A stretch of DNA of 11,962 nucleotides from Novosphingobium sp. (GCA_030830245.1 JAURNJ010000187.1:1-11962), one strand, 5' to 3'. Shown: positions 1-8,314, numbered from the stretch's first letter. Notes: generated from the sequence alone by a model not told the origin. Program-made: numbers and translations.

Positions 1-1
1 C

Positions 2-232
2 GGGATTGGACCTTTCCCCGCCGTATCACTTCCGGTCACGCTGCTGTTGTTGGTGCGCATTTGTGGCAAGACACCAGGCATGCTCCTGTCCGTTCTGATC
101 GACGACCGCGCCGTCCTCTGCCTGCTGCTGGCGGTCTGTGCGGCGCTCGGATTGGTGGAATGGGCCGTGGCACTGGGCGCAGTCTTGATGGCATCGGCAA
201 TTCTGTTCACGCTCAGCGCTCGGCGCGGCTAA
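2..232 (+). CDS. C-terminal fragment of an unidentified small membrane protein (5' end outside window)
   Basis: The frame is open from the left edge of the window to TAA at 230-232 and its third codon positions are mostly G/C, as in the neighbouring real genes. The translated part (about 76 residues) is strongly hydrophobic. One hydrophobic stretch runs from about nucleotides 23 to 64, and a second longer one from about 107 to 217 reads as one or two further membrane helices. The protein ends in a short basic tail (ARRG). The true start lies upstream of the window; an internal TTG at 47 is open but nothing recommends it as a start. The stop is 13 bases before the next gene on the same strand, so the two are probably co-transcribed. 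I do not recognise the family. It is most likely an inner-membrane protein, but no function can be assigned from this fragment. Confidence 0.6.
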   Translation, partial: GIGPFPAVSLPVTLLLLVRICGKTPGMLLSVLIDDRAVLCLLLAVCAALGLVEWAVALGAVLMASAILFTLSARRG

Positions 233-245
233 CGCAGGCTTAACC

Positions 246-1229
246 ATGCTGCGCTATGGCAAGTCCATGATTGAGCATAGTTCGTCCTTGGCAGACCGCG
301 ATTCGATGGAGCAAGATCTCGGCGATGCGCTGGCGCGCGCCGACAAGGCCGCCGAATCCATCGTGCCGATCCTGCGTCATGTCCTCTCAAACGAGGATAA
401 CTCACTGTTCGGGGACGAGATCATTGCGCGCATAAAGGGCATGGCACGGCACCTGGCTGTGCAACTGCTCGACCGCAGGGAGGGCTCCGGCGATGGCAGC
501 GTTGCCGCTGAACCCACGAACGAGAGCGTCGCTCACCTGTGCGACTTGCTGATCGAGAACGAGGCGCTGGTCGCCCACCTTCACGCTCTGGCGCTTGAAA
601 CCCAGCTTTCCGAGCGTTTGCATGCCCGGTTTGGCACTGACGCAGTTCTGACGCCTCTGCTTCAGGCGCAGATTGCCTCCAACGATCCTGATCTGGCATC
701 GTTGGCCATGCGTTTCCTCGCTGCGCAGGCACGGCACAGCCAGTCGCAACGCCGCATGAAGCTGCCTCTGCTCGAACTGCCGGGCGATCATTTGCACCAT
801 GCCCTGCTCTCGCTTCGCTCGCTGGAGTTCGACGGTGATACCGAAGCCTGCGAGCGCGCTGCGCAGGCTGTGCGCCGCGATTACAAGGAAGCGTCCACCA
901 GGCTTGGTCTGGCGTCGCTGTTGCTTGCCCGAATGGGTCCGGGGGCGGTCGATGCATTGTCGATAAACCACGCTGGGGTCGTCCTGTTCGCCACTGCGCT
1001 CGCCATGGGGGCAGGTATGGATCGCGATGCGGCGATCCTCGCCACGCACGAAACCCAGGCTGCGCGATTTGCCCTCGCGCTGCGTTCGGCAGGCGCCAAG
1101 GTCGCTAGCGTGCGCGAGCAATGCCTGGCCTTGCACCCCGATCTCGAATTTCCCGAGCAATTCGAAACGATCGGGCCTGATCGCGCCGCTGCCCTGCTGG
1201 CGGCAGGCAGCGGCCTAGCCGGTTACTGA
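246..1229 (+). CDS. Uncharacterised alpha-helical protein, first gene of a pair with a kinase-like protein
   Basis: This encodes a 327-aa soluble protein with no signal peptide or membrane helix. It is rich in Ala, Leu, Arg, Glu and His, and reads almost entirely as amphipathic helices, with a short Gly/Ser/Ala linker near residues 80-92. That suggests a helical bundle or HEAT-like stack rather than an enzyme; I see no catalytic motif. The start at 246 is supported by an AGG at 236-238, 7 bases upstream. An ATG at 267 (MIEHSS) is the main alternative. The stop TGA (1227-1229) is 2 bases before the next start, so it is very likely translationally coupled to the kinase-like gene, which suggests the two proteins act together. 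Its size and all-helical character resemble uncharacterised alphaproteobacterial proteins such as the DUF2336 group, but I cannot confirm membership by eye. The coding call is firm; the function is unknown. Confidence 0.85.
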   Translation: MLRYGKSMIEHSSSLADRDSMEQDLGDALARADKAAESIVPILRHVLSNEDNSLFGDEIIARIKGMARHLAVQLLDRREGSGDGSVAAEPTNESVAHLCDLLIENEALVAHLHALALETQLSERLHARFGTDAVLTPLLQAQIASNDPDLASLAMRFLAAQARHSQSQRRMKLPLLELPGDHLHHALLSLRSLEFDGDTEACERAAQAVRRDYKEASTRLGLASLLLARMGPGAVDALSINHAGVVLFATALAMGAGMDRDAAILATHETQAARFALALRSAGAKVASVREQCLALHPDLEFPEQFETIGPDRAAALLAAGSGLAGY

Positions 1230-1231
1230 TC

Positions 1232-2626
1232 ATGTCACCGGCGGGAACGCCCGGACGCGCGCTGGCGCTCACCGACGGTTCGGATGTGCTCCTGAGCGCG
1301 GAGGAGCCGCTTGCGTCCCTGCAGCGTCACTGCGGTGGAGAGCTTCCCGGCGTGATCGCAATACCCGCATTGCTCGAAACCGTGCGCAAGGCGCGACGCT
1401 TTCAGCTTAAGCTCTCGCGCGGCGTAACGGCGCAGACCATGTCCGAGACGGTCAATGCATGGGTCGAGGTCGAGCCGCGCAGCGATGGCGCTGCGGGTTG
1501 CGAAATCCGGCTCGGCAGCTGGCACGCCACGCTGCTGCCGCCGGAAAGCGAGGAGGATTCTCCGGGGCACAGCGAGCTCGCTGACCGCCAGGTGGCTGAG
1601 CTGACTGCCATCCTGGACGGTGATCAGAACATTCTCGCCGTAACTGCCGATGCGCACGACCTGTCGGCGCTGGCTGCGGCGATGGAAGACGGTCGCGGCC
1701 GACACTGGACAGATTTCGTTACTGTTGTCGGTCTGGAACATCGCCAGCCGGTCCACTGGCGCCTTCTAGACGGCGCGAGGGTCGCGGTGGCGGAATCGGA
1801 CCGTGAGTGGCGCGCTGTCCTTCACCCCCGGCAAGCGCCCGGCGCCTCCGCGCCGGATGGCTTCGAGCTGCTCTTGGTCTCCGACATGCCGCTGCCACCG
1901 CATTTCGCCCCCCAGCCCCAGGAGGATTCCGCAGCGAAGCAGCGAACGCGCATCATCGGACAGGAGATCGCGCCAGCGCTGCGTCAGCCGATCGCCCGGA
2001 TAATCGCGAATGCTGAAACTATCCGGGCCAAGCTCGCAGGACCGCTATCGGACGACTATGCGCGCTATGCGGGCGACATCGCCAGCGCATGTCAGCTGCT
2101 GCTTGGCTTGCTTGAAGACCTGTCCGACCTCGAAGTGGTCGAGGCTGAGGATTTCTCCACCGCGCCCGACCGTATCGACCTTGCCGCTGTAGCGCGCCAG
2201 GCTGCCGGCATTCTTGCCGTGCGTGCGCGAGAGAAGGCCATTTCCATAGACCCGCCGCGCCATGGCGAGAGCCTTCCTGCAGTCGCAGAGTTCCGCCGCG
2301 TGCTGCAGATCCTGATCAACCTCATCGGCAATGCGATCCGATACTCGCCGCCCAACTCGCAGATCTGGGTTAGGCTGGAGCGGCAGGGCAATTTCGCGAG
2401 GATCGTCGTCGCCGATCAGGGGCCTGGCCTAAGCGACGACCAGGCGGCGGTGATTTTCGACAAGTTCGAACGCCTCGGGCGCAGCGACGAGGGAGGTTCG
2501 GGCCTTGGCCTCTACATCTCTCGACGCCTCGCCCGCGCCATGGGCGGCGATCTTATCGTCGAAAGCGCGCCGGGGCAGGGCGCGCGGTTCGCCTTGGTAG
2601 TGCCAGCCGATGGCGAGGCTGGCTGA
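1232..2626 (+). CDS. Soluble histidine-kinase-like protein lacking the phosphoacceptor histidine
   Basis: This 464-aa protein has no membrane helix. Residues 1 to about 235 form an unrecognised N-terminal region that could hold a sensor or PAS-like fold. Residues about 236-305 look like the two-helix dimerisation domain of histidine kinases, and 350-460 are a HATPase_c domain. The ATP-binding boxes are all visible: N-box with N363 and N367, G1 box D395-Q-G-P-G399, F-box FDKFE 410-414, and G2 box GSGLGL 422-427. The H-box position reads A-P-A-L-R-Q-P (247-253) where H-E-L-R-T-P is expected, so P248 stands in for the histidine, and there is no other His in this helical region. ATP may still be bound, but ordinary autophosphorylation looks impossible. 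By analogy with DivL, it may act as a pseudokinase or scaffold. No clear Shine-Dalgarno is present; the start lies 2 bases after the previous stop, which suggests coupling. No response regulator gene is visible nearby. Confidence 0.9.
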   Translation: MSPAGTPGRALALTDGSDVLLSAEEPLASLQRHCGGELPGVIAIPALLETVRKARRFQLKLSRGVTAQTMSETVNAWVEVEPRSDGAAGCEIRLGSWHATLLPPESEEDSPGHSELADRQVAELTAILDGDQNILAVTADAHDLSALAAAMEDGRGRHWTDFVTVVGLEHRQPVHWRLLDGARVAVAESDREWRAVLHPRQAPGASAPDGFELLLVSDMPLPPHFAPQPQEDSAAKQRTRIIGQEIAPALRQPIARIIANAETIRAKLAGPLSDDYARYAGDIASACQLLLGLLEDLSDLEVVEAEDFSTAPDRIDLAAVARQAAGILAVRAREKAISIDPPRHGESLPAVAEFRRVLQILINLIGNAIRYSPPNSQIWVRLERQGNFARIVVADQGPGLSDDQAAVIFDKFERLGRSDEGGSGLGLYISRRLARAMGGDLIVESAPGQGARFALVVPADGEAG

Positions 2627-2629
2627 AGT

Positions 2630-3913
2630 TCAGCGCTTTTCCACCGGCACATAGTCGCGTTGCACCGGTCCGGTGTAGAGCTGGCGCGGGCGACCGATCT
2701 TCTGGCCGGGATCGGAGATCATCTCGTTCCACTGCGCGACCCAGCCCACGGTGCGGGCGAGCGCGAACAGCACGGTGAACATCGTGGTCGGGAAGCCGAT
2801 GGCCGACAAGATGATGCCCAAATAGAAATCGACGTTGGGAAACAGCTTCTTCTCTATGAAGTAGGGATCGTTCAGCGCGATCTCTTCAAGCCGCAATGCC
2901 GTCTCGAACAGCGGATCGGAAACCTTCATGGCATCGAACACTTCGCGCACGGTCGATTGCATCACCGTCGCGCGCGGATCGTAGTTCTTGTAGACGCGGT
3001 GGCCGAAGCCCATCAGGCGGAACGGGTCGTTCTTGTCCTTGGCGCGTTCGATGTAGTGCGGGATCTTGTCGGGCGTGCCGATTTCGCGGAGCATTTCGAG
3101 CGCGGCTTCGTTAGCGCCGCCATGGGCAGGACCCCACAGGCAGGCAATGCCAGCTGCAATGCAGGCAAAGGGATTGGCACCCGAAGAACCGGCAAGCCGC
3201 ACTGTCGAGGTGGAAGCGTTCTGCTCGTGATCGGCATGGAGGATGAAAATGCGGTCCATCGCTCTCTCGACTGCCGGGATCACCTCGTATTCCTCGGCCG
3301 GCACACCGAAGGTCATGCGCAGAAAGTTGCCGGTGTAGGACAGCGAGTTGTCAGGGTAGAGGAACGGCTGGCCGATCGAATACTTGAAGGCCATCGCGGC
3401 AATGGTGGGCATCTTGGCGATCAGGCGGTGGCTGGCAATCTTGCGCTGCACAGGATCGGCGATGTCGGTCGAATCGTGATAGAATGCCGAAAGCGCACCC
3501 ACCACGCCGCACATGATCGCCATGGGGTGAGCGTCGCGACGGAAGCCCCGGTAAAAGGTCGCCAGCTGCTCGTGCACCATGGTGTGGCGGCTGATCGTGT
3601 AGGTGAAGTTGTCCAGCTCCTCCTTGCTGGGAAGCTCACCGTTCAGCAGCAGGTAGGAAACTTCCATGAAATTCGAATTTTCGGCCAGCTGCCCGATTGG
3701 ATAGCCACGGTGCAGAAGCACGCCTTCCTCGCCATCGATATAGGTGAGGGCACTTTCGCAACTTGCAGTCGAGGTAAAGCCGGGGTCGAAAGTGAACATC
3801 CCGGTCTGGCCATAAAGCTTGCGGATGTCGATGACGTCCGGGCCGACAGTGCCCTTCAAGATCGCGCAATCGACATCGTTGCCGCCGGCGCTGAACTTAG
3901 CTTGATCACCCAC
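2630..3913 (-). CDS. gltA: Citrate synthase, type II
   Basis: Citrate synthase condenses acetyl-CoA with oxaloacetate to citrate, the entry step of the TCA cycle, in the cytoplasm. The protein is 427 aa, the same length as the E. coli enzyme, and falls into register with it. The catalytic residues are in place: H264 in GPAHGG, H305 in MGFGHRVY and D362 in NVDFYLG. Arg387 (ALARTVGW), the HADHE segment at 226-230 and the RPRQLYTG segment near the C-terminus are also conserved. The length and N-terminal domain mark it as the hexameric type II form, typically NADH-regulated in Gram-negative bacteria. Position 206 is Ala where E. coli has the NADH-site-associated Cys206. The start is GTG, chosen because a GGGGAG lies 9 bases upstream. 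The gene follows gltX by 17 bases on the same strand and is probably co-transcribed with it. It converges on the kinase-like gene with 3 bases between the two stops. Confidence 0.97.
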   Translation of the reverse strand: MGDQAKFSAGGNDVDCAILKGTVGPDVIDIRKLYGQTGMFTFDPGFTSTASCESALTYIDGEEGVLLHRGYPIGQLAENSNFMEVSYLLLNGELPSKEELDNFTYTISRHTMVHEQLATFYRGFRRDAHPMAIMCGVVGALSAFYHDSTDIADPVQRKIASHRLIAKMPTIAAMAFKYSIGQPFLYPDNSLSYTGNFLRMTFGVPAEEYEVIPAVERAMDRIFILHADHEQNASTSTVRLAGSSGANPFACIAAGIACLWGPAHGGANEAALEMLREIGTPDKIPHYIERAKDKNDPFRLMGFGHRVYKNYDPRATVMQSTVREVFDAMKVSDPLFETALRLEEIALNDPYFIEKKLFPNVDFYLGIILSAIGFPTTMFTVLFALARTVGWVAQWNEMISDPGQKIGRPRQLYTGPVQRDYVPVEKR

Positions 3914-3922
3914 TTCGCGTTA

Positions 3923-3928
3923 CTCCCC
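3923..3928 (-). promoter_or_regulatory. Shine-Dalgarno site supporting the GTG start of gltA
   Basis: Read on the minus strand this is GGGGAG, 9 bases before the GTG at 3913-3911. It lies in the 17-base gap after the gltX stop. It is the reason for accepting GTG as the start: the resulting 427-aa product puts the catalytic histidines at the E. coli positions 264 and 305. Confidence 0.7.
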
Positions 3929-3930
3929 TG

Positions 3931-5382
3931 TCATTGTGGCGCTGCTGCGGCGCTGGCCTGGGCGCCAATGCGCTTAAGGCTCTCCTCCCGCCCCAGCAGA
4001 ACCAGAACATCGAAAATTCCCGGCGAGGTCGTCTGACCTGTAAGCGCGGCGCGCAATGGCTGCGCCAGCTTGCCCAGGCCAAGTCCGAGTTCTTCCGCCA
4101 GTGCCTTTACGCTGACTTCAAGCGGCTCGATTGTCCAGTCAGATTGCGCAGCCAGGCGAGCATGAACCAGGCCGAGCCTGTCTCGCGCTTCCTCGTCAAG
4201 AAGGCCAAGCGCCTTCTCGGTCATTTCAAGGGGCCGGCTGGCGAACAGGAAAGCCGCGCTTTCGGCGAGCTCGTTCAGGTCCTTGGCGCGGACCTTCAGC
4301 ACCGGCATGGCGCGCTGCAACAACCCGGTATCGACATTGCCCGGTATCTGCGCCGCGACCAATGCCGCAAGGCGCGCGTCATCCGCTTCGCGCAGGTAAA
4401 TGCCGTTCATGTTCTGCAACTTGGCAAGGTCGAAGCGCGATGGCGACTTGCCGACCCCGGAAATGTCGAACAGCTCGATCGCGCGATCGCGGCTTATAAC
4501 TTCCTCGTCGCCATATCCCCAACCGAGCCGGAGCAGGTAATTGGACAGCGCCTCGGGGAGGATGCCCATTTCGTCGCGATAGGCCTCTACGCCGAGTGCG
4601 CCATGACGCTTTGAAAGCTTGGCCCCGTCCGCGCCGTGGATCAGCGGGATATGCGCATAGACAGGATCGGGCCATCCGCCCTCGATCTCGTCCATTGCCC
4701 GGATGATCGGCAGTTGGCGGAAGGCATTATTGAGATGATCGTCGCCGCGGATCACGTGGGTGACGCCCATGTCGTGATCGTCGACCACCACTGCCAGCAT
4801 GTAGGTGGGCGTGCCATCCGAGCGCAGGATGATGTAATCGTCGAGCTCGCTGTTGCTGACCCGCACCGTCCCCTGGACGGCATCCTCGATAACCGCTTCG
4901 CCTTCGTTCGGGGCCTTGATTCGTACCACGAACGGCGCCCCGGCCGGAGCATCTGCGGGATCGCGGTCGCGCCAGCGCCCGTCGTAGCGCAGCGGCTGCT
5001 TGGCGGCGCGCTGCGCCTCGCGCATCGCTTCAAGCTCCTCAGACGTAGCATAGCAGCGATAGGCCTGCCCGTTGGCGAGCAGCATATCGGCTACCTCGGC
5101 ATGGCGCGCGCTGCGTTGCGACTGGAACACCGGCGGCTCATCGTAATCGAGCCCGAGCCACTCCAGCCCGGAAAGGATCGCGTAGATGGCCTCCTGGGTC
5201 GAACGGGCGCGGTCGGTGTCCTCGATCCGCAGCAGCGCCTTGCCGCCATGGTGGCGCGAAAACAGCCAGTTGAAGAGCGCCGTGCGCGCGCCGCCGATAT
5301 GCAGGAATCCGGTGGGCGAGGGGGCAAAGCGGGTGACGACCTGACGTCCCGTCGCCTCGATGCCGCTCGCACTGCTTGCCAT
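3931..5382 (-). CDS. gltX: Glutamyl-tRNA synthetase
   Basis: This class I aminoacyl-tRNA synthetase charges tRNA(Glu) with glutamate using ATP. It is 483 aa, normal for bacterial GluRS. The N-terminal Rossmann fold carries FAPSPTG (19-25) and the HIGH-type motif H28-I-G-G. LRIEDTD is at 51-57, GDDH at 213-216, and the KMSKS-type loop reads KLSKR at 255-259. The C-terminal part (from about 320) is the helical anticodon-binding region, ending in an Ala-rich tail. The ATG at 5382-5380 has AGGA about 10 bases upstream. Many alphaproteobacteria lack glutaminyl-tRNA synthetase, carry two GluRS copies and make Gln-tRNA by amidation; whether this copy also charges tRNA(Gln) cannot be told from the sequence. 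It heads a two-gene unit with gltA and is divergent from comEC across a very short gap, so its promoter probably lies inside the comEC 5' region. Confidence 0.97.
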   Translation of the reverse strand: MASSASGIEATGRQVVTRFAPSPTGFLHIGGARTALFNWLFSRHHGGKALLRIEDTDRARSTQEAIYAILSGLEWLGLDYDEPPVFQSQRSARHAEVADMLLANGQAYRCYATSEELEAMREAQRAAKQPLRYDGRWRDRDPADAPAGAPFVVRIKAPNEGEAVIEDAVQGTVRVSNSELDDYIILRSDGTPTYMLAVVVDDHDMGVTHVIRGDDHLNNAFRQLPIIRAMDEIEGGWPDPVYAHIPLIHGADGAKLSKRHGALGVEAYRDEMGILPEALSNYLLRLGWGYGDEEVISRDRAIELFDISGVGKSPSRFDLAKLQNMNGIYLREADDARLAALVAAQIPGNVDTGLLQRAMPVLKVRAKDLNELAESAAFLFASRPLEMTEKALGLLDEEARDRLGLVHARLAAQSDWTIEPLEVSVKALAEELGLGLGKLAQPLRAALTGQTTSPGIFDVLVLLGREESLKRIGAQASAAAAPQ

Positions 5383-5410
5383 TACGCGTTCGTTCCTGTC
5401 CTATCAGTCG

Positions 5411-7588
5411 ATGGCCAGTACAGCCACTCGACCATCGAGCGCCGACATCCTGCCGGAAAGCGACGCTGCATTGCAGCATGGCTATTGGCGCAGGCGAAAG
5501 GCATTGTCGAGCATTTTGGCCGTCTGCGAGCAATTTCTGGCGAGCGCCGGTTTCGACCGGACCCCCTGGCTGGCGGCGGCCTTCGCGGCGGGCATCGGCG
5601 CGTGGTTTGCCTTGCCGGGGCCGTGGCAATGGGGCGCGTTGATTGCCGCTTGCCTGGCGCTCTCGCTGACAACTCTCTCGGGGTTCAGGCCGGAGGGCCA
5701 CTTCGCCTATACAAGGCTTGCCCTTCTGATGGTTCCGCTGGCGATTGCAGCGGGCTATGCAACTGTCTGGAGCAAGTCGGCGCTGGTCGGCCAGCCCGCA
5801 ATCGAGCGCCCGATGGTGGTCTGGATCGAGGGACGGGTACTCGATCGTGAGGATCAACCCGCGCAGGACCGTGTCCGCTTGACGCTGGCAACGCGAATCC
5901 TTGGATTGGACGGGGCCGTGAAGGTGCGCGTCAATCTGCCTCTGGCAAAAAGCCAGGACGGGCTGGACAAGGGCGCCGAAGTCCGGATGCGTGCGCGCTT
6001 GATGCCGCCATCGCCGCCCATGTTGCCGGGCGGCTATGACTTTGCCCGAACGGCGTGGTTTTCAGGACTGGCTGCGACCGGCTCGGTCCTTTCGGAGGTG
6101 ACCGTGCTCTCGCCACCGCCCGAACGTCGGGGGCTTCAGTCGACACAGCAATCCTTGTCTCGCCATGTGCGCAGCCAGCTTGACGGATCGAGCGGGGCTA
6201 TCGCCGCAACGCTGGCAAGCGGGGACCGCGGTGCGATCGCGGAGGAGGATGCGCAGGCGATGCGCGATTCCGGTCTCGCGCACCTGCTTTCGATCAGCGG
6301 CCTTCACGTCAGCGCGCTGATCGCGGTGGCCTTTGTCGTGGCGCTTCGGCTCCTCGCGTTTTGGCAGTGGCTGGCGTTGCGGGTACGTTTGCCCGTGATG
6401 GCGGCAGGTTTTGGCGCCGCCACAGGGGTATTCTACACGTTGTTGACCGGCGCCGAAGTGCCAACGGTGCGCTCATGCATCGGTGCGTTGCTTGTCCTCG
6501 CGGCGCTGGCTCTGGGGCGTGAGGCGCTGTCGTTGCGGATGCTGGCACTCGGCGCTTTCCTGGTGCTTCTGCTCTGGCCTGAATCGCTGGTGGGGCCGAG
6601 CTTCCAGATGAGCTTTTCGGCAGTCATCGCCATTGTCGCGCTTAGCCAGAGCAAGTTGGTGCGGCGTTGGCTCGCACCGCGCCAGGAAGCATGGAGCATG
6701 CGCGCGTTGCGGCATCTCGCCATGCTGCTGCTGACGGGCGTGGTGATCAAGCTCGTGCTGATGCCAATCGCCCTGTATCATTTCAACCGCGCTGGAGCCT
6801 ATGGCGCGCTCGCCAATGTCATCGCCATACCGTTGACGACGCTGGCCATCATGCCGCTGATCACGCTGGCGCTTGTGCTCGATCTGGTTGGCGTGGGCGC
6901 GCCAGCCTGGTGGCTGGCAGGCAAGGCGATTTCGGCAATGCTGAGCCTCGCGCATTTCATCGCAGACCAGCCCGGCGCGGTGACGCAAATGCCGACGATG
7001 GGTTTGGCCGCTTTCCTGCTGTTTGCTGCCGTAGGCCTCTGGCTGGCGCTGTGGCAGCACCGTCTGCGCTTTCTGGGGCTCATTCCGGCTGCAATGGGCG
7101 CTATCCAGATTGCGCTGCTTCAGCTGCCAGACGTGCTGGTTTCCGGTGATGGCCGCCACGTTGGCATCAATGATCCGGTTTCCGGACAACTGCTGGTCCT
7201 GCGCGACACGAAAAGCGGGTTTGTCCGGGACAACCTGACCGAGAGTGCGGGCATGAGCGGCGCGATAAAACCGCTCGCACAGTGGCAGTCCGCTCGATGC
7301 AGTCGCGATTTTTGCGTCGCAAGTCTGGAACGGGGTAGGCACGACTGGCACTTGCTGATCGCGCGCGGCCGCGACAGGGTTTCCGAACGCTCCCTCGCAG
7401 CAGCATGCGACCGCACCGACATCGTGATCGCCGACCGCTGGTTGCCGTCAAGTTGCCGCCCGCGCTGGCTCAAGATCGACCGGGCCATGCTCTCACGCAC
7501 CGGAGGCATGACCATCGACCTTAACGACGGCACAATCAGGACAGTCGCTCAAGGCCAGGGCAAGCATGGCTGGTGGCGCGAGCCGTAA
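5411..7588 (+). CDS. comEC: ComEC/Rec2-family DNA-uptake channel protein
   Basis: ComEC proteins form the inner-membrane channel that passes single-stranded DNA into the cytoplasm during natural transformation. From the ATG at 5411 the product is 725 aa. Residues about 52-120 hold several membrane helices and 130-235 an OB-like periplasmic domain (DUF4131), closing with PGGYDFAR at 206-213. The Competence domain, with many membrane helices, runs from about 260 to 560 and includes the hallmark HLLSISGLHV at 291-300. A soluble tail begins near LVSGDGRHVGI (576-586). This tail lacks the HxHxDH metal-binding motif of the metallo-beta-lactamase domain found in Bacillus ComEC. The frame is also open from an ATG at 5360, which would overlap the gltX start; 5411 was chosen because it avoids that overlap, but neither start has a clear Shine-Dalgarno. 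It is convergent with lexA (29 bases). Whether this organism is competent is unknown. Confidence 0.93.
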   Translation: MASTATRPSSADILPESDAALQHGYWRRRKALSSILAVCEQFLASAGFDRTPWLAAAFAAGIGAWFALPGPWQWGALIAACLALSLTTLSGFRPEGHFAYTRLALLMVPLAIAAGYATVWSKSALVGQPAIERPMVVWIEGRVLDREDQPAQDRVRLTLATRILGLDGAVKVRVNLPLAKSQDGLDKGAEVRMRARLMPPSPPMLPGGYDFARTAWFSGLAATGSVLSEVTVLSPPPERRGLQSTQQSLSRHVRSQLDGSSGAIAATLASGDRGAIAEEDAQAMRDSGLAHLLSISGLHVSALIAVAFVVALRLLAFWQWLALRVRLPVMAAGFGAATGVFYTLLTGAEVPTVRSCIGALLVLAALALGREALSLRMLALGAFLVLLLWPESLVGPSFQMSFSAVIAIVALSQSKLVRRWLAPRQEAWSMRALRHLAMLLLTGVVIKLVLMPIALYHFNRAGAYGALANVIAIPLTTLAIMPLITLALVLDLVGVGAPAWWLAGKAISAMLSLAHFIADQPGAVTQMPTMGLAAFLLFAAVGLWLALWQHRLRFLGLIPAAMGAIQIALLQLPDVLVSGDGRHVGINDPVSGQLLVLRDTKSGFVRDNLTESAGMSGAIKPLAQWQSARCSRDFCVASLERGRHDWHLLIARGRDRVSERSLAAACDRTDIVIADRWLPSSCRPRWLKIDRAMLSRTGGMTIDLNDGTIRTVAQGQGKHGWWREP

Positions 7589-7617
7589 CCGCGCCGCCCG
7601 CGGCCGGTGCCTGGAAC

Positions 7618-8304
7618 TCAATTGTAGCGGCGCAAGAGCCCCGCCAGCTTGCCCTGCACGATCACTTCGCCCGGGCGATAAAGCTGCGGCTCGTAGGCAG
7701 CGTTGGCAGGATCGAGCCGAACCATGCCGTTCTCTCGCCGCAGATACTTGAGCGTTGCTTCCTCGCCGCGCACCAGCGCCACCACGATCTCACCATCGCG
7801 TGCGGTGTCAGTGCGGCGCACCAGCGCATAGTCGCCATCGAAAATCCCGGCGTCGATCATCGAGTCGCCCGAAACCTCCAGCGCGTAGTGCTCGCCCGCC
7901 CCGAGCAGGGCGGCGGGCACCGGTAGCATAGACTGGCCTTCGAGCGCTTCGATAGGCACGCCTGCCGCGATCCTGCCGTGCAGCGGGATCTCGATCACGT
8001 CGTTGGCGGCGACCGGAGGTGACTGGCGCGAAGCAGGTTCGGGCGCATTCGCATTGGCCGCGACCGGCAAAGCCTTGCGCGTTGCCTGATCCTCAGGCGT
8101 GCGGATCACTTCGAGCGCGCGAGCGCGATTGGGCAAGCGACGAATGAAGCCGCGTTCCTCCAACGCGGAAATCAGCCGATGGACGCCCGATTTCGACTTG
8201 AGGTCCAGGGCTTCCTTCATTTCCTCGAAGCTGGGCGAAACCCCGCTTTCCTCAAGCCGTACCTGAATGAAGCGGAGCAATTCGTGTTGCTTGCGTGTCA
8301 GCAT
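7618..8304 (-). CDS. lexA: LexA, SOS-response repressor
   Basis: LexA represses DNA-damage genes until RecA bound to single-stranded DNA triggers its self-cleavage. The protein is 228 aa, longer than E. coli LexA (202) and similar to other alphaproteobacterial forms. Residues 1-65 are the winged-helix DNA-binding domain. A Pro/Ala-rich linker follows (about 70-102), then the S24 peptidase fold. The cleavage site is A114-G115 (RIAAGVP), the nucleophile is S148 in SGDSM, and the general base is K186 in EEATLKYL, so the self-cleaving machinery is complete. The ATG at 8304-8302 has a strong GGGGGAGG upstream. A consensus alphaproteobacterial LexA box lies 31 bases before the start, so it should be autoregulated. 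It is downstream of moeA on the same strand, so read-through from the Moco genes is possible. It converges with comEC. Confidence 0.97.
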   Translation of the reverse strand: MLTRKQHELLRFIQVRLEESGVSPSFEEMKEALDLKSKSGVHRLISALEERGFIRRLPNRARALEVIRTPEDQATRKALPVAANANAPEPASRQSPPVAANDVIEIPLHGRIAAGVPIEALEGQSMLPVPAALLGAGEHYALEVSGDSMIDAGIFDGDYALVRRTDTARDGEIVVALVRGEEATLKYLRRENGMVRLDPANAAYEPQLYRPGEVIVQGKLAGLLRRYN

Positions 8305-8314
8305 GATCCGTTGG

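Noticed and set aside
61..243. Overlapping open frame 61-243 (+) as an alternative to the membrane-protein fragment
   Set aside because: Its third codon positions are less G/C-biased and the product is Arg/Gly/Ala-rich low-complexity sequence; the frame ending at 232 has proper codon bias and membrane helices.
2765..2780. GAAC-N8-GAAC inside gltA as a second LexA box
   Set aside because: The spacer is 8 rather than 7 bases and the site is deep inside a housekeeping coding region.
2660..4036. 458-codon open frame on the + strand antisense to gltA and the end of gltX
   Set aside because: It lies opposite two certain genes and arises from the GC-rich codon bias. The translation has no recognisable domain and crosses a gene boundary.
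5386..5393. GTTCGTTC at the gltX/comEC junction as a LexA site
   Set aside because: The half-sites are adjacent with no 7-base spacer, so it does not match the GTTC-N7-GTTC operator.
4636..5850. 404-codon open frame on the + strand antisense to gltX and running into comEC
   Set aside because: It overlaps gltX on the opposite strand and comEC in another frame, has no family motif and unusual Arg/His/Gly-rich composition. It is a shadow frame.
6473..7351. 292-codon minus-strand open frame inside comEC
   Set aside because: Gln/Arg/His-rich shadow opposite the clear membrane-helix coding of ComEC; no independent support.
7589..7603. CCGCG-N5-CGCGG hairpin between comEC and lexA stops
   Set aside because: The 5-bp stem is perfect and well placed for a bidirectional terminator, but no T-tract follows on either strand and such stems are common at this GC content.
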